From positions 11,307-75,306 of the forward strand of contig NZ_JAQQWS010000014.1 in NCBI RefSeq assembly GCF_028610675.1: a stretch of 64,000 bases of DNA. The letters are read 5' to 3'. A model generated the notes under the pieces. That model had not been told where the DNA came from. It did no database searches and saw only the letters and a program-made list of their open reading frames with translations. Positions 25,198 to 33,896 of this stretch are shown one piece after another. Position numbers and translations under genes: made by a program. Numbering within the stretch: the stretch's first letter is position 1; the number at the start of each line of letters is the position of its first letter. The stretch comes from Alkalihalobacillus pseudalcaliphilus. GTDB lineage: Bacteria > Bacillota > Bacilli > Bacillales > Bacillaceae_D.

Positions 25198-26379
25198 TTA
25201 CCGTTCCTCCTTGCTCTGCTTCCCTATAAAATATAGCACCTCATCATATTGTCCTGTCATCGCATCTAAATCCTTGATCCCAGCCAAATCTTGCAACACA
25301 ACAGCTTGCTGTTGCTTACGCCTACAAGTGGCTTCCTCGATAGCTTCCCATCTTCTCTCTCGACTAAAAATGAGACAAGTTTTCTTCGGCTTTGCCCTAT
25401 TTTCACCTAAAGCCTCCACTAATAAATCTAATCGGATCCCAAAACCAGTCGCGTGAGCAGGACGTTCAAACTTTTCTAAAAGTTCATCATATCGACCACC
25501 ACTCGATAAAGGAACACCTAAATATTTTCCATACCCTTCAAAAACGACCCCGGTATAGTAACTCATATGTAAAACAAGATTTAGATCGAATTTTACATAA
25601 TCAGTCAATTGATACGCCTCTAAAATAGCCCAGAGTTCTTCCAATTCCTCAATAGCTTTTAGTCCCTCTTCGGTTTGAATTAATTGCTGTGCATCTTTTA
25701 ATATTGTGGGTCCCCCACGCAGTTTCAGAAGCTGCAACATCCTCGCTTTATCGATTGATGATAATGACAGTTGTTTCACATGCTCTCTAAAACCAACAAA
25801 ATTCTTCTCATATAAAAAGCGAATAAAAGAGTCGGTTCTCACTGAGTTCCCGACAATGTCCAAAAACAGAGCTTGTAAAAAACCAACATGACCAATGGCA
25901 ATCTTAAAATTAGATAAGCCTGCATGCTTAAGCGAATTAATCATTAATGCAATAACTTCTGCATCAGCACTGACTGTGCCATCACCAATTAACTCTGCCC
26001 CTACCTGCTCAAATTCCGCAGGCTTCCCAGCCTCATGCTGCTGGGCACGAAAAACATGTGATTGATAACTTAAACGTAATGGATAAGCCTCCTCTTTTAA
26101 ACTAGAAGCGACAAGTCTCGCAATAGGTGCTGTCATATCTGGCCGCAAAACAAGCGTACGCCCTTGCTGATCTAATAATTTAAATAACTGTTGATCTAAA
26201 ATCGCCGAGGCAACACCAACTGTGTCATAGTACTCCAATGTTGGTGTCTCAATCATTTGGTATCCCCATTTCTTTAATTCACTAGAAATTTCCTCTCGAG
26301 CCGCAACCTTCATTTCATATAACCTCGGTAATGTATCTCTCATCCCTAACGGCTTTTCAAACATAAATGGCTTACTCAT
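25198..26379 (-). CDS. hisZ: ATP phosphoribosyltransferase regulatory subunit
   Basis: This class II histidyl-tRNA-synthetase paralogue of 393 residues forms a complex with short HisG and gives histidine feedback. It has the motif 2-like LRPDMTAPIARL and FEQVGAELIG, but not a full tRNA-binding C-terminal domain. The start is ATG 26379 (MSKPFMFEKPLG) with GGAGG upstream. It is the first gene of the eight-gene his operon, about 240 bp from a good promoter. Confidence 0.94.
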   Translation of the reverse strand: MSKPFMFEKPLGMRDTLPRLYEMKVAAREEISSELKKWGYQMIETPTLEYYDTVGVASAILDQQLFKLLDQQGRTLVLRPDMTAPIARLVASSLKEEAYPLRLSYQSHVFRAQQHEAGKPAEFEQVGAELIGDGTVSADAEVIALMINSLKHAGLSNFKIAIGHVGFLQALFLDIVGNSVRTDSFIRFLYEKNFVGFREHVKQLSLSSIDKARMLQLLKLRGGPTILKDAQQLIQTEEGLKAIEELEELWAILEAYQLTDYVKFDLNLVLHMSYYTGVVFEGYGKYLGVPLSSGGRYDELLEKFERPAHATGFGIRLDLLVEALGENRAKPKKTCLIFSRERRWEAIEEATCRRKQQQAVVLQDLAGIKDLDAMTGQYDEVLYFIGKQSKEER

Positions 26380-26618
26380 CCCACTTACCTCCATACAAGG
26401 TTCTCTTTTTATATGCTCAACGCCCATCTATCAAAGCCCATTTAACAAGCCCATTATTATCCGCAACCTATGCACAATAAAGCCGCTACCTTTACGAAAA
26501 ACGTCATCTATAAACATATACCCTATTAACCACAATCTAAGTGAAACCTAATAAAAGGCCATTCATTGCCTAAATACTTTAACTCTCTAATATACTAACA
26601 AAATAAAGTATTATATGT

Positions 26619-26647
26619 ATTTTACTCACCATCACCCACAACGTCAA
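26619..26647 (-). promoter_or_regulatory. Putative SigA promoter of the his operon
   Basis: On the minus strand, TTGACG (26642-26647) and TAAAAT (26619-26624) are 17 bp apart. The leader to hisZ would be about 230 bases. I see no T-box sequence or obvious histidine-rich leader peptide in it. Confidence 0.65.
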
Positions 26648-26707
26648 GCCATAAACAATCAATTAAAAATAATCAGACATATAAAACCCCAAAAGAATTA
26701 TACGCTC

Positions 26708-26795
26708 CGGACCGTTAGCCAAGCTCGCTTGGCTACTTCACGCGACTGCGTGAAGTTTTGAAGATCGAAAGGTCATCTAACATGGAGAAATGAGC
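26708..26795. repeat. Dispersed repeat module Q, copy 1 (double hairpin)
   Basis: Two adjacent perfect 9-bp hairpins: TAGCCAAGC with GCTTGGCTA (26716-26735) and ACTTCACGC with GCGTGAAGT (26735-26756). GATCGAAAGGTCATCTAACA and GGAGAAATGAGC follow. Related copies lie at 31858-31990 and, inverted, 58307-58443. Confidence 0.75.
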
Positions 26796-26812
26796 ACACC
26801 ACATGTAATTCA

Positions 26813-26859
26813 TACAAAAAAAACTTGCACAGAAGCTCCTCTTCTAACTTCTGCACAAG
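26813..26859 (-). terminator. Terminator of yvoF
   Basis: CTTGCACAGAAG (26824-26835) pairs with CTTCTGCACAAG (26848-26859) with two mismatches. On the minus strand, eight Ts follow. Confidence 0.8.
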
Positions 26860-26875
26860 CCACATATTCTTAGCC

Positions 26876-27379
26876 CTATCGCTCTTCATTTTTTATTGGC
26901 TCTTTAATCACAACCATTGGGTTTCCTCCAACAAAAGCACCTGCTGGTACATCGCGATATACCAATGTACTCGCAGAAACAATCGCCCCATCGCCAATCG
27001 TCACACCAGGTAAAATCGTCGTATTTGCACCAATCATTACTTCATCACCAATATTCACATCACCAAGTCGATATTCTTTAATCAAATACTCATGAGCTAA
27101 AATCGTTGTATTATAACCAATGATTGTATTTCTCCCAATCGATATACGCTCTGGAAACATAATATCCATCATTACCATCAAAGCAACAGCTGTATCATCA
27201 CCGACCTTCATCTTTAAAAACGTACGATATATCCAATTTTTCACTTTCAAAAATGGCATATAACGAGCCAATTGAATAAAAATGAAGTTTTTCATGACCT
27301 TCCAAAATGGAACGGTTTTGTAAATTTGCCAAAGAGAATTCGACTCCGTTACAGGATATCGTTCCGTTTTTCGGCTCAT
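26876..27379 (-). CDS. yvoF: Hexapeptide-repeat acetyltransferase, YvoF-like
   Basis: This 167-residue protein is mostly a left-handed parallel beta helix. Hexapeptide turns such as IGRNTIIGYNTTI, IGDEVMIGANTTI, VTIGDGAIVSA and YRDVPAGAFVGGNP run from about residue 70 to 160. These proteins transfer acetyl groups to sugars or other small molecules; the substrate is unknown. The start overlaps the ppaX stop as ATGA, in the conserved hprK-lgt-yvoD-ppaX-yvoF string. Confidence 0.85.
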   Translation of the reverse strand: MSRKTERYPVTESNSLWQIYKTVPFWKVMKNFIFIQLARYMPFLKVKNWIYRTFLKMKVGDDTAVALMVMMDIMFPERISIGRNTIIGYNTTILAHEYLIKEYRLGDVNIGDEVMIGANTTILPGVTIGDGAIVSASTLVYRDVPAGAFVGGNPMVVIKEPIKNEER

Positions 27380-28023
27380 TTTTGCATAACTCCAACAATT
27401 TCTAGTAAATCTCGCATATCCTCTAGCATATAATCCGGTTGTAAAGAAGCCAATGCTTCTCTCCCTTTAATGGACCATGCAACAGCTGCCGTCTTTACTT
27501 GAGCATTTTTACCAGCTAAAATATCAAAGTCACTGTCCCCTACCATAATCGCTTCCTGTCTAGTTGAGCCAAGCTTGGATAAGGCAAGGTCAATTGGTTC
27601 TGGGTCAGGTTTATGCTTTTCAACATGGTCAAGGGCAACTACGACATCAAAGAACTGATCAAGTCCTGTTAATCTTAAGCCCATCAGTGCTGTCTCATTA
27701 ATTTTAGACGTTACCACAGCAAGTTTGAAACCTTGTTCATGCAAAGCTTTGATCGCTTCATAAACCCCTACATATTCCGTTACGAGCTCATCATGATTTT
27801 TATGATTAAACGCACGATATACAGTAATCATTTCATCTACCTTATCTGGATTTACTTGTATAAAACTATCAACAAGAGGTGGTCCGATAAATTTAATAAC
27901 ATCCTCTCGCCCATATTCTCCAGGCTGATATTGTTCAATCGTGTGTAAAAACGAAGCAATAATTAATTCATTTGTATTGATCAGTGTCCCATCTAAGTCA
28001 AAAAGTAAAGTATTAATTTTCAT
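27376..28023 (-). CDS. ppaX: Pyrophosphatase PpaX
   Basis: This 215-residue HAD-family hydrolase has the nucleophile motif FDLDGTL at residues 7-13, VVTSK as motif II and VGDSDFDILAGK as motif IV. In B. subtilis it hydrolyses the pyrophosphate released when HprK dephosphorylates Ser-P-HPr. ATG 28023 is preceded by AAGGAAG, and it overlaps yvoD by 11 bp. Its place downstream of hprK supports the functional link. Confidence 0.93.
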   Translation of the reverse strand: MKINTLLFDLDGTLINTNELIIASFLHTIEQYQPGEYGREDVIKFIGPPLVDSFIQVNPDKVDEMITVYRAFNHKNHDELVTEYVGVYEAIKALHEQGFKLAVVTSKINETALMGLRLTGLDQFFDVVVALDHVEKHKPDPEPIDLALSKLGSTRQEAIMVGDSDFDILAGKNAQVKTAAVAWSIKGREALASLQPDYMLEDMRDLLEIVGVMQK

Positions 28024-28978
28024 ACGAAGCTTCCTTTCCTTGCTGTATTTTTTTCTGTTCGAGTCGCTTCCAAACATAAGCAATTAACATCGTTAACACA
28101 ACAGCTGTCACTAATCGAATCAGTAATAGCGGTAAAACGGGTATGCCTAATGGAATAAATACGACCGTATCCTCAACAACGGCGTGACAAGCTACAAGGA
28201 AGATAAAAGCTAAATATAAATCCTTTTTCTTAACGCCATCTTCCTTTACAGCTTGAATCATAACCCCTGCCCCATAAGCTAAACCAATCGTCAAACCAGA
28301 TGCCAAAGTTGTTGAAGTATTTTCTCGAATACCGAGTAATTTCGTTAAAGGTGTCATCGCTTTGGCAATGAGACCTAACCAATTCTTTTCACGCATAATT
28401 TGAATAATAATCATTAAAGGAATAACAATGAGTGCCAACTGAAGCGTACCTAAAAAAGCACTTTCAAGCCCTGACCAAATAATTGGTAACCAACCAGTGA
28501 CAGGCTCAGCAGTCGTCGTTGCCTCGCCGCTACCGACAAAGCCATATTGAGCTGTCTCCTGCCCACCTTGCCAAAATAGGTTGATCAGAAACGCAGCGAT
28601 TAACGCTAAACCAACACGCACCGCAAGCACAACCGAAACACGTAAACCGACCTTTGTAGCAACGGCCGATTCAACGATTAAATTGTGAGAAAAAGATAAC
28701 ATCACGGCTAATATAAATACTTCCTTAACCGTTAATTCTAACGATAAAATCGCTCCGATACCTGCATATAGGTTCAGTGCATTTCCTACAACTAGTGGAA
28801 TAGCTGCTTCCCCTGGTAATCCAATGACCCCCAAAAAAGGCGCTAGTATGCCTGCAACCCAATCTAAAACGGGGGTATGGCCTAAAATCGTTACTAATAA
28901 AGTAATTGGAAATATAATTTTTGCTAAAGACCACGTAAGCTGTAGACCAACGATCAATCCTCTTTTAAGCATTCCCAT
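28013..28978 (-). CDS. yvoD: Nucleoside-recognition (Gate) domain membrane protein, YvoD-like
   Basis: This 321-residue integral membrane protein has about eight hydrophobic helices and two copies of the nucleoside-recognition/Gate domain, with SFSHNLIVESAV and VACHAVVEDTVVF in equivalent positions. Related domains occur in spore maturation proteins and nucleoside transporters; the substrate here is unknown. The start is ATG 28978 after GAGGAG. It is co-oriented and overlaps ppaX. Confidence 0.85.
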   Translation of the reverse strand: MGMLKRGLIVGLQLTWSLAKIIFPITLLVTILGHTPVLDWVAGILAPFLGVIGLPGEAAIPLVVGNALNLYAGIGAILSLELTVKEVFILAVMLSFSHNLIVESAVATKVGLRVSVVLAVRVGLALIAAFLINLFWQGGQETAQYGFVGSGEATTTAEPVTGWLPIIWSGLESAFLGTLQLALIVIPLMIIIQIMREKNWLGLIAKAMTPLTKLLGIRENTSTTLASGLTIGLAYGAGVMIQAVKEDGVKKKDLYLAFIFLVACHAVVEDTVVFIPLGIPVLPLLLIRLVTAVVLTMLIAYVWKRLEQKKIQQGKEASYEN

Positions 28979-29174
28979 TTCAACCACTCCTCACCACATT
29001 TTCTCTCCCCAGAAATGATGTGCTTTTTCTATTTGTTTTGAAACAGATAGCTACTCTCTACCAAAAATAAAATAACCATGTTCGAGCACAACTACCGTTC
29101 CTATTAGTAACAGGACCGAATAGGAATGAACTTTCTGTCTAAAAATTCCTATCCTTTCCTATAACCGTCTTTTA

Positions 29175-29242
29175 GTGCTGATACTCATATGCGGCTCTCT
29201 CTATTTACCACTACCGAAAATCTTGCTCCGCGTCCTGTTGGT
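29175..29242. repeat. Dispersed repeat module R, copy 3 (short)
   Basis: CTATTTACCACTACCGAAAA, CTTGCTCCGCGTCCTG matches the left part of copies 1 and 2. It lies just beyond the 3' end of lgt. The rest of 28979-29244 shows no gene. Confidence 0.55.
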
Positions 29243-29244
29243 TT

Positions 29245-30099
29245 TTATTTCTTCTTTTTCTTTTTCGTCGAAGCCTTTTTGCTTTTTTGCAAACTTGCTG
29301 GTAAATCTTCATATCTCGGAACGTTTGATTGTTTTCTTCTATAGATAAAGATAATAATCGCTCCGATGACTAGAATGATCGAGATGACCTGAGCTGTTTT
29401 CAAGAGGTTTCCAATTAATAAATAGTCAAGTCGAATTCCTTCGATAAAAAATCTTCCAACAGAATACCAAACAACATAAGCAAGGAACACTTCACCTTGT
29501 CGTAAGTTTAAGCGTCTTAAGTACAAGAGAATGGCAACACCAATTAAGCTCCAAACCGATTCATATAAAAAAGTTGGGTGATAATACGCGCCTTTAATAA
29601 ACATTTGATTAATAATAAACTCTGGTAAAAATAAACCTTCTAAAAACTCCCTTGAAACTTCACCACCATATACTTCTTGGTTCATAAAGTTACCCCAACG
29701 ACCAATTGCTTGACCTAAAAGGATACTTGGCGCTGCAATATCAGCAAGCTGCCAAAAAGAGAGTTCTTTTCTTTTAGCAAAGAAGTAAGCGGTAAGGACA
29801 CTTCCGATGAGGGCACCGTGAATGGCGATACCACCTTCCCAAATATAAAACACCCGAATCGGGTCATCGGCAAATTGATCCCATCTAAAAATGACATAAT
29901 ATATTCTTGCTGAAATAATCGCAATCGGAACGGCAAAAAGTAACAAATCAGCAAATGTATCTTTTGGCAAACCAGTACGTGTTGATTCCTTCGCCGCAAT
30001 AAAATAACCTAAAACAACACCTAGCATGATGATGAGTCCATACCAATAAATCGTGATAGGACCCAATCTAAAGAATATAGGATCTAATGGTTCAATCAT
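29245..30099 (-). CDS. lgt: Prolipoprotein diacylglyceryl transferase
   Basis: This 284-residue membrane enzyme has about seven helices. It moves a diacylglyceryl group from phosphatidylglycerol to the lipobox cysteine of prolipoproteins, such as the binding protein at 4.8 kb and the cytochrome at 51.6 kb. The signature GRWGNFMNQEVYGG and GGIAIHGALIG motifs are present. The lysine-rich C-terminal tail (KKASTKKKKKK) is longer than usual. It belongs to the hprK-lgt-yvoD-ppaX-yvoF gene string, though repeats interrupt it on both sides. Confidence 0.96.
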   Translation of the reverse strand: MIEPLDPIFFRLGPITIYWYGLIIMLGVVLGYFIAAKESTRTGLPKDTFADLLLFAVPIAIISARIYYVIFRWDQFADDPIRVFYIWEGGIAIHGALIGSVLTAYFFAKRKELSFWQLADIAAPSILLGQAIGRWGNFMNQEVYGGEVSREFLEGLFLPEFIINQMFIKGAYYHPTFLYESVWSLIGVAILLYLRRLNLRQGEVFLAYVVWYSVGRFFIEGIRLDYLLIGNLLKTAQVISIILVIGAIIIFIYRRKQSNVPRYEDLPASLQKSKKASTKKKKKK

Positions 30100-30276
30100 T
30101 TTTACACCTCGATTTTATTTGTTTTTAATATAAAAGTTACCCTAATGGCACTGTGCTCTTATCACACATAAATTAATATAGAAAGGAATGGAATAAAGAA
30201 GCGAAGAAATTGTCCATATAGTTCCAATTAAGGAGACAAACTTCAAATTGCATGAAAAGCTAAGTTGTTGAGGACA

Positions 30277-30360
30277 AATCGCCACTTTTTCTTTGCTTGT
30301 GGCGAAGTGAATCGGACTTCGCCATGGAAGTTTTGTATGAAAGTTAGTGCGAACTTAGAG
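30277..30360. repeat. Dispersed repeat module P, copy 3 (partial)
   Basis: It contains GGCGAAGTGAATCGGACTTC followed by GCCATGG, a 7-bp hairpin, and then TTTTGTATGAAAGTTAGTGC. It fills much of the 410-bp lgt-hprK interval, in which I see no gene. Confidence 0.65.
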
Positions 30361-30511
30361 CGTTGATGCTGCTCGTTCTTTAGTTCTCAGTTCTCAACTA
30401 GCTAATCTGTTTTATCTCTACTGCTACGAGTTAGAGTGCTTTACATAACTTTACACCCCATTGTTATAATAGCTGTTTACTACATCTGGCTATTCGTGAC
30501 GGCTCAACTAA

Positions 30512-31447
30512 TTAATATTCTTCATTATCGCTTTCTTCGATTAATTCAGTTAGCCTTGCTGAGAAGTCTTGAGCGGCGTTAAAGCCTAATTTTTTTAGAC
30601 GATGATTCATCGCTGCGACCTCAATAAGTACCGCTAAATTTCGGCCTGGACGAACCGGAATTGTTAGCTTCGGAATTTCTGTGTCCATAATTTTCATAAG
30701 CTCTTCTTCTAAACCTAGACGGTCATAAGCCTTCTTCTGGTCCCATAATTCAAGGTGAATACATAAGACAATACGTTTATGAGGACGAACGGCACCTGCT
30801 CCGAATAGAGTCATGGCATTAATAATACCTAACCCACGAATTTCAAGTAGATGTTGAAGTAATTCAGGTGGTTTTCCAATTAGAGTCGAACCATGTTCCT
30901 GACGAATTTCTACAGAATCATCGGCGACTAATCGGTGACCACGACGAATTAAATCTAATGCTGTCTCACTTTTACCAACACCGCTACTACCAGTAATTAA
31001 TACACCGATACCATAAATATCAACGAGTACACCGTGTACAGCAGTCATCGGTGCAAGCTCACTCTCTAGATAGTCGGTAATCCGGCTACTTAAACGTGTC
31101 GTCGTCATCGGTGATCGTAATAATGGCACCCCGTTTTCTTCAGCTGCTTCAACCAGCTCAGGTGGTGCCTCCAACCCACGCGATAAAATAATTGCAGGTG
31201 TATCATATGTACATAAATTGAGCATACGCTCTTTTTTCTCTTCAGTCGCTAAACGTTCAAAAAAGGAAAGCTCAGTAATTCCAATTAATTGGATTCGTTT
31301 TGCAGGATAATAGGTGAAAAAACCTGCCATTTCAATACCAGGCCTCGAAATATCACTCGTCGTGATCGGTCGATAAATACCTTCCTCACCCGCAAGCAAC
31401 TCAAATTGAAACCTTTCAATTAAATGATTTGCATTCACTTTGCGCAC
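30512..31447 (-). CDS. hprK: HPr kinase/phosphorylase
   Basis: This 311-residue bifunctional enzyme phosphorylates Ser46 of HPr and Crh with ATP or pyrophosphate, and removes the phosphate when inorganic phosphate is high. The P-loop GSSGVGKS is at residues 153-160, the conserved HGVLVDIYG is just before it, and the family signature EIRGLGIINAMTLFGAGA follows. It starts with GTG after AAGGTGGGGG. Together with crh and the cre site it places the CcpA pathway in this window. Confidence 0.97.
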   Translation of the reverse strand: MRKVNANHLIERFQFELLAGEEGIYRPITTSDISRPGIEMAGFFTYYPAKRIQLIGITELSFFERLATEEKKERMLNLCTYDTPAIILSRGLEAPPELVEAAEENGVPLLRSPMTTTRLSSRITDYLESELAPMTAVHGVLVDIYGIGVLITGSSGVGKSETALDLIRRGHRLVADDSVEIRQEHGSTLIGKPPELLQHLLEIRGLGIINAMTLFGAGAVRPHKRIVLCIHLELWDQKKAYDRLGLEEELMKIMDTEIPKLTIPVRPGRNLAVLIEVAAMNHRLKKLGFNAAQDFSARLTELIEESDNEEY

Positions 31448-31857
31448 AAAATGCCCCCACCTTACTTATAAAATTCTATAACATACTGCACTTGCCTATT
31501 AATCAACTATGCCTTCCATTTTAACACGTTTTGACAAAAAACACTCACACCGCCAAACTCGAATGATACTTTTCGCCGTAACCCCTCCACTTATATTGTT
31601 ACTCCTTCGCTTTCCCTACAGCATAACAACGCTTTTGCTTACCAAAAGTGTACAATGTTATTTAATCGTTTTTAACCAATTACCACCAACAAAGATGAAA
31701 GTGTAGTTTCCCTCTTTACTAATAGCTTTTCATCCAATAAAGGTTTTGAGAATTCTACTCTTTGCCGAAATCCCGCCACTTTTTGGAAGCCCTCGTAAAG
31801 AGCCATTCCAAAAAGATTCAGCACACCGCACAAACAGCCACTACCAACAACAACAAC

Positions 31858-31990
31858 AGAGTGAGTAGTATCCCATCAGGATTAGCATCTAAAATCGAAG
31901 TGTTTTTGGACCATTAGCCAAGCGAGCTTGGCTAATTCACGCTGCAATAAAAAACAAAAGGTCAAGATTCCCCAAGAAATGAGCATTACC
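31858..31990. repeat. Dispersed repeat module Q, copy 2
   Basis: GAGTAGTATCCCATCAGGAT, AAGTGTTTTTGGACC and a TTAGCCAAGC/GCTTGGCTAA hairpin. Its whole length matches the reverse complement of 58307-58443. Confidence 0.75.
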
Positions 31991-32003
31991 TATTGTACTT
32001 CTA

Positions 32004-32054
32004 TAAAAAAAGCCTGTACACCCATTCCCCTAAGAGAACAAAGCATACAAGCTT
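32004..32054 (-). terminator. Terminator of the yvlBCD genes
   Basis: AAGCCTGTA (32010-32018) pairs with TACAAGCTT (32046-32054) with one wobble. On the minus strand a run of seven Ts follows. Confidence 0.75.
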
Positions 32055-32071
32055 TTCCCAATCATCCTTTA

Positions 32072-32419
32072 TTAGCCATTTTTAACTGGCTTAATTACAA
32101 ACGTCTGAACGATAGAAATAATCAATGCCGTTAAAATCGCTAGACCAAAGCTATCAATCGTAAATGCACTTCCCATCAAATAAGCCGTTAACAATAATGT
32201 CAAAGCATTAATGACAAGTAAAAATAACCCCAACGTAATAATCGTAATCGGTAACGTGAAAAAGACAAGAATGGGTTTCACAATAAGATTAATTATAGAT
32301 AAAACGATACTAGCAATAATAGCAGCTACAAATCCCTCAATCTGAAACCCTTCAAAAATCTCAGCTAACAATAATAACAATCCTGCATTTAATAGAAGAC
32401 CAATAATCCATCTAATCAT
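32072..32419 (-). CDS. yvlD: Phage-holin-like membrane protein, YvlD type
   Basis: This 115-residue protein has four hydrophobic helices and is rich in Leu and Ile, matching the phage_holin_4_2/YvlD family. No biochemical role is established; in B. subtilis it belongs to the envelope-stress-linked yvlABCD operon. ATG 32419 lies two bases after the yvlC stop codon begins (TAATATG arrangement), and GAGGAG is inside the yvlC end, indicating coupled translation. Confidence 0.85.
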   Translation of the reverse strand: MIRWIIGLLLNAGLLLLLAEIFEGFQIEGFVAAIIASIVLSIINLIVKPILVFFTLPITIITLGLFLLVINALTLLLTAYLMGSAFTIDSFGLAILTALIISIVQTFVIKPVKNG

Positions 32420-32420
32420 A

Positions 32421-32612
32421 TTAATACGTCTCCTCATTTGGAATAACTATTGTACCCACTAAGTAAGCTAGGAGTACGGTTCCAAGTGTCATGAAAGATA
32501 ATACAACTAATACTAGTCGAATGATCGTAGGATCGACATTAAAATACTCTCCTAACCCTCCACAAATACCTGAAATCATCCGATTATCTTGTGATCGATA
32601 TAAACGTTTCAT
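32421..32612 (-). CDS. yvlC: PspC-domain membrane protein, YvlC type
   Basis: This 63-residue PspC domain has the characteristic SGICGGLGEYFNVDPTIIRL motif (residues 13-32), followed by one or two membrane helices. Such proteins act in envelope-stress responses. ATG 32612 is preceded by GAGGTG. It sits between yvlB and yvlD as in B. subtilis. Confidence 0.88.
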   Translation of the reverse strand: MKRLYRSQDNRMISGICGGLGEYFNVDPTIIRLVLVVLSFMTLGTVLLAYLVGTIVIPNEETY

Positions 32613-32630
32613 CAATATTCACCTCACTTT

Positions 32631-32676
32631 AGAAATACCCTCATTCATTTTAGGTCAAACGTCTGAGGGTATTTCT
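32631..32676 (-). terminator. Inverted repeat between yvlB and yvlC
   Basis: A perfect 13-bp stem (AGAAATACCCTCA, 32631-32643, with 32664-32676) and a 20-base loop. There is no long T run, so it may attenuate rather than end transcription, lowering yvlC-yvlD expression. Confidence 0.6.
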
Positions 32677-32688
32677 GGCAACTAATTA

Positions 32689-33813
32689 CTATTCAACTTC
32701 TTTTACATTAATAGAGCCCGTATTGGTTACCGCATAAACTTTCAAGCGTGGATTAGCACTTTGGTTAGCCACAAACGAAATATGCTTTTGGGCAAATTCT
32801 TTCTTTTCATCAATGACTTCATATTCTGGTAAATGAACGGAATAGCCACCTACATTAGTCTTTAACTTGGCCTCAACACGAATATTATCCGGGAAATTTA
32901 AATGAATACTACCTGTAGCAGCTTTGACATCTAAATAACTTGGATCACTTAATGGATCTAAAGTATAACGGATGGTACCATTAACCGTTTCAAGATCAGC
33001 ATCATTAAACTTTCCATCAAGTGTAATCGTACCGTTAACTGTCTTAGCGTCGAGAAGATCCGTCGTTGAACGTTTTAATTCGATTGCTCCGTTTACCGTT
33101 TCAGCCGTTACTTTTTTTGCTTTAAGGTCTTTAAAGGTAATTGGTCCATTTAGAGTATTGGCTTCAAATGAATTGGTTGAAATACTCTCGCCGCCAATCT
33201 GACCATTAAATGAATACAGTTTTACTTTCTCAAATAACGTCTTCGGTACATAAACAACCGCATGTACTTTCATCGTTTTCACTTTCGTTTGGAACAATAA
33301 CTTATTAGAATCTACTAAAAAAGTTGTTTCCTTAAGTAAAACTTTTCTGGCCTCTTCCGTATCACGCACCCGATAGAGTTTTGCCTCACACTCAATGCGA
33401 ACGTCTGGCTCATCCCAAGGACGAATATCAACCGTTCCATTCTCTAAAGAAATATCAATGGAGTGCGGAGAAACGTCACGATGTTGAAAAACATGATTTA
33501 CTTCAACGGACGAGCCAAAATTAAAGTCTAAATCAATATCTTTAATTTTTTGTATCGCTGTATCAAAGAAGTCAGCTAACTTAGTACCCGCACTTTGTTG
33601 CGATTTAGCTTGACGATGTTTGGAACGATACTCTTCTCCTTCATCCCATTTTACTTCTTTTGAAAGGTGAAAATCCGTCTGTTTACTTGGTCGAACTAAC
33701 TCTTCTTCTGAGAAAGCCTCTTTCTTATCCATTGCCTCCAATAAACGAATACCTTCTTCTGCAGTAATTTTACCGTCTTCAATCATCTTTAAGATCATTT
33801 TTCTTTCTTCCAT
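32689..33813 (-). CDS. yvlB: DUF4097 envelope-stress protein, YvlB/LiaX type
   Basis: This 374-residue protein has an N-terminal helical module (MILKMIEDGKITAEEGIRLL, the YvlB/LiaX-type domain), a charged linker, and from about residue 120 a DUF4097 beta-helix with repeated strands such as TVNGAIELKR, TVNGTITLDG and TVNGTIRYTL. There is no signal peptide. In enterococci the related LiaX senses daptomycin; a similar envelope role is inferred. ATG 33813 follows AAAAGGAG, so the upstream GTG is not used. Confidence 0.88.
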   Translation of the reverse strand: MEERKMILKMIEDGKITAEEGIRLLEAMDKKEAFSEEELVRPSKQTDFHLSKEVKWDEGEEYRSKHRQAKSQQSAGTKLADFFDTAIQKIKDIDLDFNFGSSVEVNHVFQHRDVSPHSIDISLENGTVDIRPWDEPDVRIECEAKLYRVRDTEEARKVLLKETTFLVDSNKLLFQTKVKTMKVHAVVYVPKTLFEKVKLYSFNGQIGGESISTNSFEANTLNGPITFKDLKAKKVTAETVNGAIELKRSTTDLLDAKTVNGTITLDGKFNDADLETVNGTIRYTLDPLSDPSYLDVKAATGSIHLNFPDNIRVEAKLKTNVGGYSVHLPEYEVIDEKKEFAQKHISFVANQSANPRLKVYAVTNTGSINVKEVE

Positions 33814-33896
33814 TTTTGACACTCCTTTTCGTTCAGACACATGATATTTTTTTGTTAGTATGAGTTACGAAGTTAGAGCAAAAAATGTTTCATTTT

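Larger units (their letters stand above)
31448..32071. other. Repeat-filled intergenic region between hprK and yvlD
   Basis: No credible gene. A fragment of module P, inverted (ACCACCAACAAAGATGAAAG, 31679-31704), a copy of module Q (31858-31990) and the yvlD terminator account for about a third of it; the rest is unassigned. Confidence 0.5.

Noticed and set aside
26380..26618. T-box riboswitch or histidine leader peptide before hisZ
   Set aside because: I looked for the AGGGTGGNACCGCG T-box and for a histidine-codon run and saw neither.
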